DNA of 64,000 bases from Streptomyces sp. Alt3 (lineage in GTDB: Bacteria; Actinomycetota; Actinomycetes; Streptomycetales; Streptomycetaceae). The stretch covers positions 3,596,001-3,660,000 of the forward strand of contig NZ_CP120983.1 of NCBI RefSeq assembly GCF_030719215.1. Direction: 5' to 3'. The translations under genes and the position numbers were made by a program. The notes beneath the pieces were generated by a model. It was given only the letters and a program-made list of their open reading frames with translations. It searched no databases and was not told the DNA's origin. Below, in pieces: positions 60,282 through 64,000 of the stretch. The stretch's first letter is position 1. Every line of letters starts with the position of its first letter.

Positions 60282-60367
60282 AGCCTGCCCCGGAGCGGAC
60301 TCCGGAGGCCACCGCCCTCGCCCAGGCGATCGAGTCCCCCGGCGGCGGAACACTCAGGGGTGGTACC

Positions 60368-61465
60368 TCACCATCCGGTCGGCAGGCTGCCGAGGAACGG
60401 GGCGAGCCGGTCGGCGATCACCCGGTCGTCGTGAGCCGAGGTGTGTCCGTCACATCCGAGGAAGTCCAGGCCCGACTGATCGAGCAGCCAGTAGTGGACC
60501 CCGCTGTCGCCGGCGTCGTTGCGCGCCTCGACCACCTGTCGCACCTGCTCGGTGTTCCTGTCGAAGCCGACGGCCACGAGGGCGGTGCCGGCACCGTAGC
60601 GCGTCCGAAGTTCCTGGAGGAACTCGCCGTAGGCGGTGCGGTAGGCGGCCGCGAGGCTGTCGGGCGTCCACGGTTCGCCGGGGGTGAGGTCGGAGAAGTC
60701 GTTGGAGCCGAGGTTGACCACCACGATCTGAGGGCGCCACGTCCCCGGGTTCTGCCAGACGTCGCCGTCCACGTCCAGCAGGGCGCGGTCGTAGTAGGTC
60801 CGGTAGGTGATGTCCGGGCAGATACCGGCGACGTTGCGCACCATGCCGAGGCCGGACAAACCGTTGATCTGGTAGTCCGCGTCCAACTGCTGGGCGGTGA
60901 GGGCACTGTGGCTCACGTCGGCGTTGGTGTTCCGCTTGACCTCCTCCGGATTGCAGTCGACGGTGCCCGAGACATTGCCGTAGCCCACCGTCAGGGAGTC
61001 CCCGATGAACTCGATCTGGCGGTTCCGGGGCGCCGGCTTGCCCAGTAGGGCGCCCCCGGGCGCGGCGACGAAGCCTCCGAACGTGCTGGTGTCCCCCGGG
61101 GTGTCGTTGCGTTTGACGACCCGGACCGTGTGCTCGCCGTCCCGCAGGCCGTTGATCCAGTGCGTGGTGTCGCCGGGTGTGACCAGGGTGGCGACGGTGG
61201 CCCCGTCGACCTGTACGTCGTAGTCGGCGGCCGCGCAGTCGAGCACCACCCCGAGGCCGGTCCCGCGGAAGCGGCCCTCGAAGTACACCCCCGGCCAGCT
61301 GAACTGCACCGCCTCCCCCAGGTCCTTCACCCGCCCTACGGTGTGCACCTGCTCCAAGACGCTCTTCACGGGGACCAGCTGGCTGGCGCCATCCCGGTGC
61401 GCGACCTCGTCACCGCCCGTGGTGGCAGTCCCGCCCGCCTTCAAGTCCCTGTCTCTGAAAGTCAT
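60368..61465 (-). CDS. SGNH/GDSL esterase, CE2-like
   Basis: A 365-residue carbohydrate-esterase-2-like hydrolase. An N-terminal jelly-roll domain (residues about 30-145; VQFSWPGVYFEGRFRGTGLGVVLD and THWINGLRDGEHTVRVVKR) is followed by the SGNH domain. Its Ser is in IEFIGDSLTVGYG, Gly in GLGMVRN, Asn in LGSNDFSD, and the acid/His near the end in CDGHTSAHDDRVIADRL. No signal peptide or lipobox is visible, so it may be cytoplasmic or secreted by an unusual route. The substrate is probably acetylated sugar. It stands alone on the minus strand. Confidence 0.87.
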   Translation of the reverse strand: MTFRDRDLKAGGTATTGGDEVAHRDGASQLVPVKSVLEQVHTVGRVKDLGEAVQFSWPGVYFEGRFRGTGLGVVLDCAAADYDVQVDGATVATLVTPGDTTHWINGLRDGEHTVRVVKRNDTPGDTSTFGGFVAAPGGALLGKPAPRNRQIEFIGDSLTVGYGNVSGTVDCNPEEVKRNTNADVSHSALTAQQLDADYQINGLSGLGMVRNVAGICPDITYRTYYDRALLDVDGDVWQNPGTWRPQIVVVNLGSNDFSDLTPGEPWTPDSLAAAYRTAYGEFLQELRTRYGAGTALVAVGFDRNTEQVRQVVEARNDAGDSGVHYWLLDQSGLDFLGCDGHTSAHDDRVIADRLAPFLGSLPTGW

Positions 61466-61609
61466 CTGCGTGCCATCCCTCCAGCCCTGCGGCGCATCGG
61501 TGAATCACGGCCGAACGTCCGTCACCCCACCCCTGCATGTCAATCAATTTGAAGGGAGGGGCTTCCCCCCACCCGCCACCATCGTGTGGCTCAGGTCACA
61601 TTTATCCCG

Positions 61610-61637
61610 TGTCACAGATCGGGGGCGAGCTTGCGTC
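61610..61637 (+). promoter_or_regulatory. ECF41-type promoter
   Basis: TGTCACA (61610-61616) and CGTC (61634-61637) with a 17-base spacer match the promoter recognised by ECF41 sigma factors. It lies 44 bases before the ATG of the oxidoreductase gene, which is followed by an ECF41 sigma gene, so the operon is probably autoregulated. Confidence 0.82.
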
Positions 61638-61681
61638 TCGTGGCCGTCATCAGGAAGCAGCAGCGAGCCGAGGCGGACGCG

Positions 61682-62888
61682 ATGAACACGAACGAGATCC
61701 AGGGAACGGCCCCCCACCACATCGTCGTCCTGGGCGCGGGTTACGCGGGCATGGCCGCGACCGTCCAGCTGGCCGCCAGGACCGGACGGCTGAAGGACCC
61801 GGTCGTGGTCACCCTCGTGAGCGCCCAGGAGCGGTTCACCGAGCGGCTGCGGCTGCACATGACGGCGACGGGACAGGAGGTCGCGGAGCTGAGCATCCCG
61901 GAGATGCTGGAGGGCACCGGGGCCCGTTTCGTGCGCGGCTGGGTCACGGCGGTGGACGCGGACGCGAGGACCGTACGGATCGACGACGACCGGGCCCTGT
62001 CCTACGACACGCTGGTCTACGCCCTGGGCGGCGTCGCCGACACGGCGGCGGTCCCGGGCGTCGAGGACCACGCGTACACCCTGAGCGGTCCCGAGGAGGC
62101 CGAGGCGCTGGCCGGCGCTGGCACGGCTGGGCGGCAGCGGCACCGTGGTCGTCGCGGGCAGCGGACTGACGGGCGTCGAGTCGGCGGCGGAGATCGCCGG
62201 GCGCAACCCGGAACTGGACGTCGTCCTGGCGGGGCGCGGCGAACCCGGCGCCTCGATGAACCCGAAGGCCAGGGCGTATCTGCGGGCGGCACTCGACCGG
62301 CTGGGCGTGCGGGTGCTCAGCGGGGTGGAGGTGACGAAGGTGCTGCCCGACGCGGTCGTGTCGGCGGACGGGGAGCACATCGCCGCCGATGTCGTCCTGT
62401 GGACGAGCGGCACCCGGGTGTCGCCGCTGGCAGCGGCGGCCGGCCTGGAGGTGGACGAGCGCGGGCGCATCGTCACCGACACCGCGCTGCGGTCGGTGTC
62501 GCACCCGGATGTGTACGCCGTGGGCGACGCGGCGGCGATCCGCCAGGGGTACGGAGTCATGCACGGCACCTGCCAGGGCGGGATGCCGACCGGGGTGCAC
62601 GCGGCGGTGTCGATCGTCCGCGTGATGCGGGGCAAGCGGCCCAAGCCCTTCCGCTTCGGCTACTACCACACGCCCGTCAGCCTGGGCCGGGACGACGCGG
62701 TCGTGCAGTTCACCCGGCCCGACGACAGCCCGAGGCGAATCTGCCTGACAGGCCGCGCGGCGGCCAGATATAAGGAGGCGGTGACCGCCTCGCCCTGGCC
62801 GACCTACGGCCGTATGAAGAAGATGCCCGCCTCGGGTGCCTTCTGGCCGCGTGGTGGCCGCTTCACCAGGATCCGGGGGGACCGATGA
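61682..62888 (+). pseudogene. Frameshifted FAD/NAD(P)-dependent oxidoreductase (NDH-2-like)
   Basis: A pyridine-nucleotide-disulfide-type flavoprotein (about 400 residues) split between two frames. The first part (FAD-binding VVLGAGYAGMAATVQLAAR, then ERFTERLRLHMTATGQEV) reads to about 62110. The second part, from about 62115, reads ARLGGSGTVVVAGSGLTGVE, with the second Rossmann motif, to VYAVGDAAAIRQGYG and a stop at 62888. One extra base near 62111-62115, in two near-copies of GCGCTGGC, explains the shift. It could be a real mutation, an assembly error, or programmed. The intact relative is an oxidoreductase partner of ECF41 sigma factors. Its stop overlaps the sigma start. Confidence 0.85.
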
Positions 62889-63799
62889 GCGAGCAGGAAA
62901 CCGACCAGGAGCTGTTCCAGCGCTACAGGAGCCTGTTGTTCTCCGTGGCCTACCGCCTCCTGGGCTCCGCAGCCGATGCCGAGGACGCGGTGCAGGACGC
63001 CTGGATCAAGTGGTCGGCCGCCGACCGCTCCCAGGTGGCCGACCCCAAGGCGTACCTGGTGCGGATCGTGTCCCATCTGGCGATGGACCGCCTGCGGTCG
63101 ACCCGGCACAAGCGCGAGGTCTACGTGGGCCCGTGGCTTCCGGAGCCCATCCTCACCGGTGGCGACGCCTCGGACACCGTCCTGGACGCGGAGTCCGTGT
63201 CCATGGCGATGCTGGTGGTGCTGGAGACCCTGAGCCCGCTGGAACGCGCGGTGTTCGTGCTGAAGGAGGTCTTCGACTTCAGCCACGCCGAGATCGCGGA
63301 CGCGGTGGAGCGTTCGGAGGCCGCGGTGCGGCAGGCGGCGCACCGCGCCCGCGAGCACGTCCGCGCCAGGCGCCCGCGCTTCACCGCGGACCGGAACCGG
63401 CAGCGTGACGCGACCGAACGTTTCTTCGCCGCGGCGACGGGCGGGGACATGAACTCCCTGATGGAGCTGCTGTCCCCGGACGTCACCCTGTGGACCGACG
63501 GCGGGGGCAAGGTCCGCCAGGCCCTGCGTCCGGTCGTGGGCGCTTCCACGGTGGCCGCCTGGTTCTCGGCGATCGGGACGGTGCCGTACCAGGGCGTCGA
63601 GCCCTCCGACATGCGTGCCGAGCTGGTCGAGATCAACGGCGGGACGGGCATGGTCTTCCGCGCTCCGGACCGAGTGATCGCCACGGTGACGTTCGACTTC
63701 GACGCCGAGGGCCGGATCGTGGCCATCCACAACGTCGCCAACCCCGACAAGCTGGGGGCCGTCGGCAAGGGGACGCACCACTCGATCCGTACACGCTGA
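62885..63799 (+). CDS. sigJ: ECF sigma factor of the ECF41/SigJ type
   Basis: A 304-residue extracytoplasmic-function sigma factor. Region 2 (residues about 10-80: QRYRSLLFSVAYRLLGSAADAEDAVQDAWIKW as positions 11-42) and region 4 (AVFVLKEVFDFSHAEIADAVERSEAAVRQ as positions 121-149) drive promoter binding. The C-terminal about 110 residues form a SnoaL-like domain with DGGGKVRQALRPVVGA, the ECF41-specific DGGGK motif that tunes activity. No separate anti-sigma gene is present, as is usual for ECF41. It overlaps the oxidoreductase gene (ATGA). Confidence 0.93.
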   Translation: MSEQETDQELFQRYRSLLFSVAYRLLGSAADAEDAVQDAWIKWSAADRSQVADPKAYLVRIVSHLAMDRLRSTRHKREVYVGPWLPEPILTGGDASDTVLDAESVSMAMLVVLETLSPLERAVFVLKEVFDFSHAEIADAVERSEAAVRQAAHRAREHVRARRPRFTADRNRQRDATERFFAAATGGDMNSLMELLSPDVTLWTDGGGKVRQALRPVVGASTVAAWFSAIGTVPYQGVEPSDMRAELVEINGGTGMVFRAPDRVIATVTFDFDAEGRIVAIHNVANPDKLGAVGKGTHHSIRTR

Positions 63800-63837
63800 G
63801 GTGACACAGCTGAGGTGACGCAACTGAGGTGACGCAG
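63796..63837 (+). repeat. 14-bp tandem repeat spanning the stop codon of sigJ
   Basis: CTGAGGTGACRCAR occurs three times in tandem. The TGA triplets at 63797, 63811 and 63825 fall in different frames, so translation would be stopped in all three forward frames. Confidence 0.9.
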
Positions 63838-63889
63838 GGGCCGTCGGCTGAGCGGCGGCCCCCATGACGGGACTTCACGCCGTCAACCG

Positions 63890-64000
63890 CTACGGGCGCT
63901 GGGCCTTCCAGTAGGCCACGTCCGAGGAGCGGTTGGCGTAGGCGTTGGTGCAGATGTCGTACTTGCCACCGGCCGGGCCGCCGCCGTTGGTCTCCAGGAA
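63890..64000 (-). CDS. Partial gene at the window edge (C-terminus only)
   Basis: The last 36 codons and TAG stop of a minus-strand gene whose start lies beyond the window. The visible part is LETNGGGPAGGKYDICTNAY then ANRSSDVAYWKAQRP, rich in Gly, Asn and Tyr with one Cys. This would suit an exported protein. No family can be assigned from so short a piece. Confidence 0.55.
   Translation of the reverse strand, partial: FLETNGGGPAGGKYDICTNAYANRSSDVAYWKAQRP

Noticed and set aside
1..64000. CRISPR array, tRNA, rRNA or prophage
   Set aside because: No regularly spaced direct repeats, tRNA cloverleaf, rRNA signature or phage structural genes were seen.

Overview
This window is chromosomal DNA from a high-GC actinomycete, almost certainly a Streptomyces. 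The base composition, GTG/TTG starts, divergent gene pairs and family content point the same way. The families include futalosine-route menaquinone genes, an Scr1-type XRE regulator with a DUF397 partner, a HelR-type RNA polymerase motor, an XPB-type helicase, UdgB, an ECF41 sigma factor, MmyB-like regulators, a DasR-like dre box and DUF4031. I saw no rRNA, tRNA, CRISPR array, complete insertion sequence or prophage.

Layout. 0-4.4 kb: DUF2771 lipoprotein, mqnB-mqnD (menaquinone), a cold-shock-domain protein, a small membrane protein, a HAD phosphatase and an unknown protein. 4.4-8.6 kb: an 11-copy GGGGCC repeat, a possible iron box, then a tightly overlapping Fe-siderophore ABC uptake operon closed by a hairpin. 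8.6-9.8 kb: a TetR / sugar O-acetyltransferase pair with a palindromic operator. 9.8-15.3 kb: two membrane proteins, a large helicase-C-like protein and UdgB. 15.4-17.5 kb: an RloA/RloB two-gene (ABC ATPase plus Toprim-like) putative defence pair with a perfect 27-bp inverted repeat ahead of it. 17.6-28.8 kb: XPB-type helicase, HelR, a KimA-like K+ transporter, an MMPL exporter, CutC behind a dre-like box, and a secreted lipase.

28.9-38.0 kb is an accessory redox and regulation block. Two paralogous MmyB-type XRE regulators, an aldo/keto reductase, an Old Yellow Enzyme, a WYL regulator, a MazG-like protein, AlkC, an ABM-fold protein and a saccharopine-dehydrogenase-like reductase lie here. 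Three GGGTG-N5-CACCC inverted repeats sit beside the two paralogues. 38.2-44.5 kb looks like a 5-oxoproline (pyroglutamate) regulon: pxpABC on the minus strand, a GntR regulator, and DUF969-DUF979-DUF2891 on the plus strand. Near-identical TTGTTnAACAA operators lie inside both flanking promoters.

44.5-51.8 kb: an HD hydrolase, a Cmx-type MFS exporter, small conserved proteins, and an N-acetylmuramate salvage cluster (RpiR regulator, MurQ, PTS IIBC) with paired TGAA-N7-TTCA sites. A small hydrophobic protein and a PRC-barrel protein follow, between strong terminators. 51.9-55.0 kb is an unrecognised three-gene membrane operon. Its second and third products share a short GN(V/A)QTGDHS motif, at the C-terminus of one and the N-terminus of the other, which resembles RHIM/BASS amyloid-signalling motifs. 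This is the best candidate here for an undescribed system.

55.0-64.0 kb: a Uma2 nuclease-like protein, a membrane protein, an Scr1/DUF397 cassette with a 13-bp-arm inverted repeat, an alcohol dehydrogenase / TetR pair, a CE2-like GDSL hydrolase, and an ECF41 sigma factor. The sigma factor is preceded by its cognate-looking promoter (TGTCACA-N17-CGTC) and a frameshifted oxidoreductase. A truncated gene runs off the right edge.
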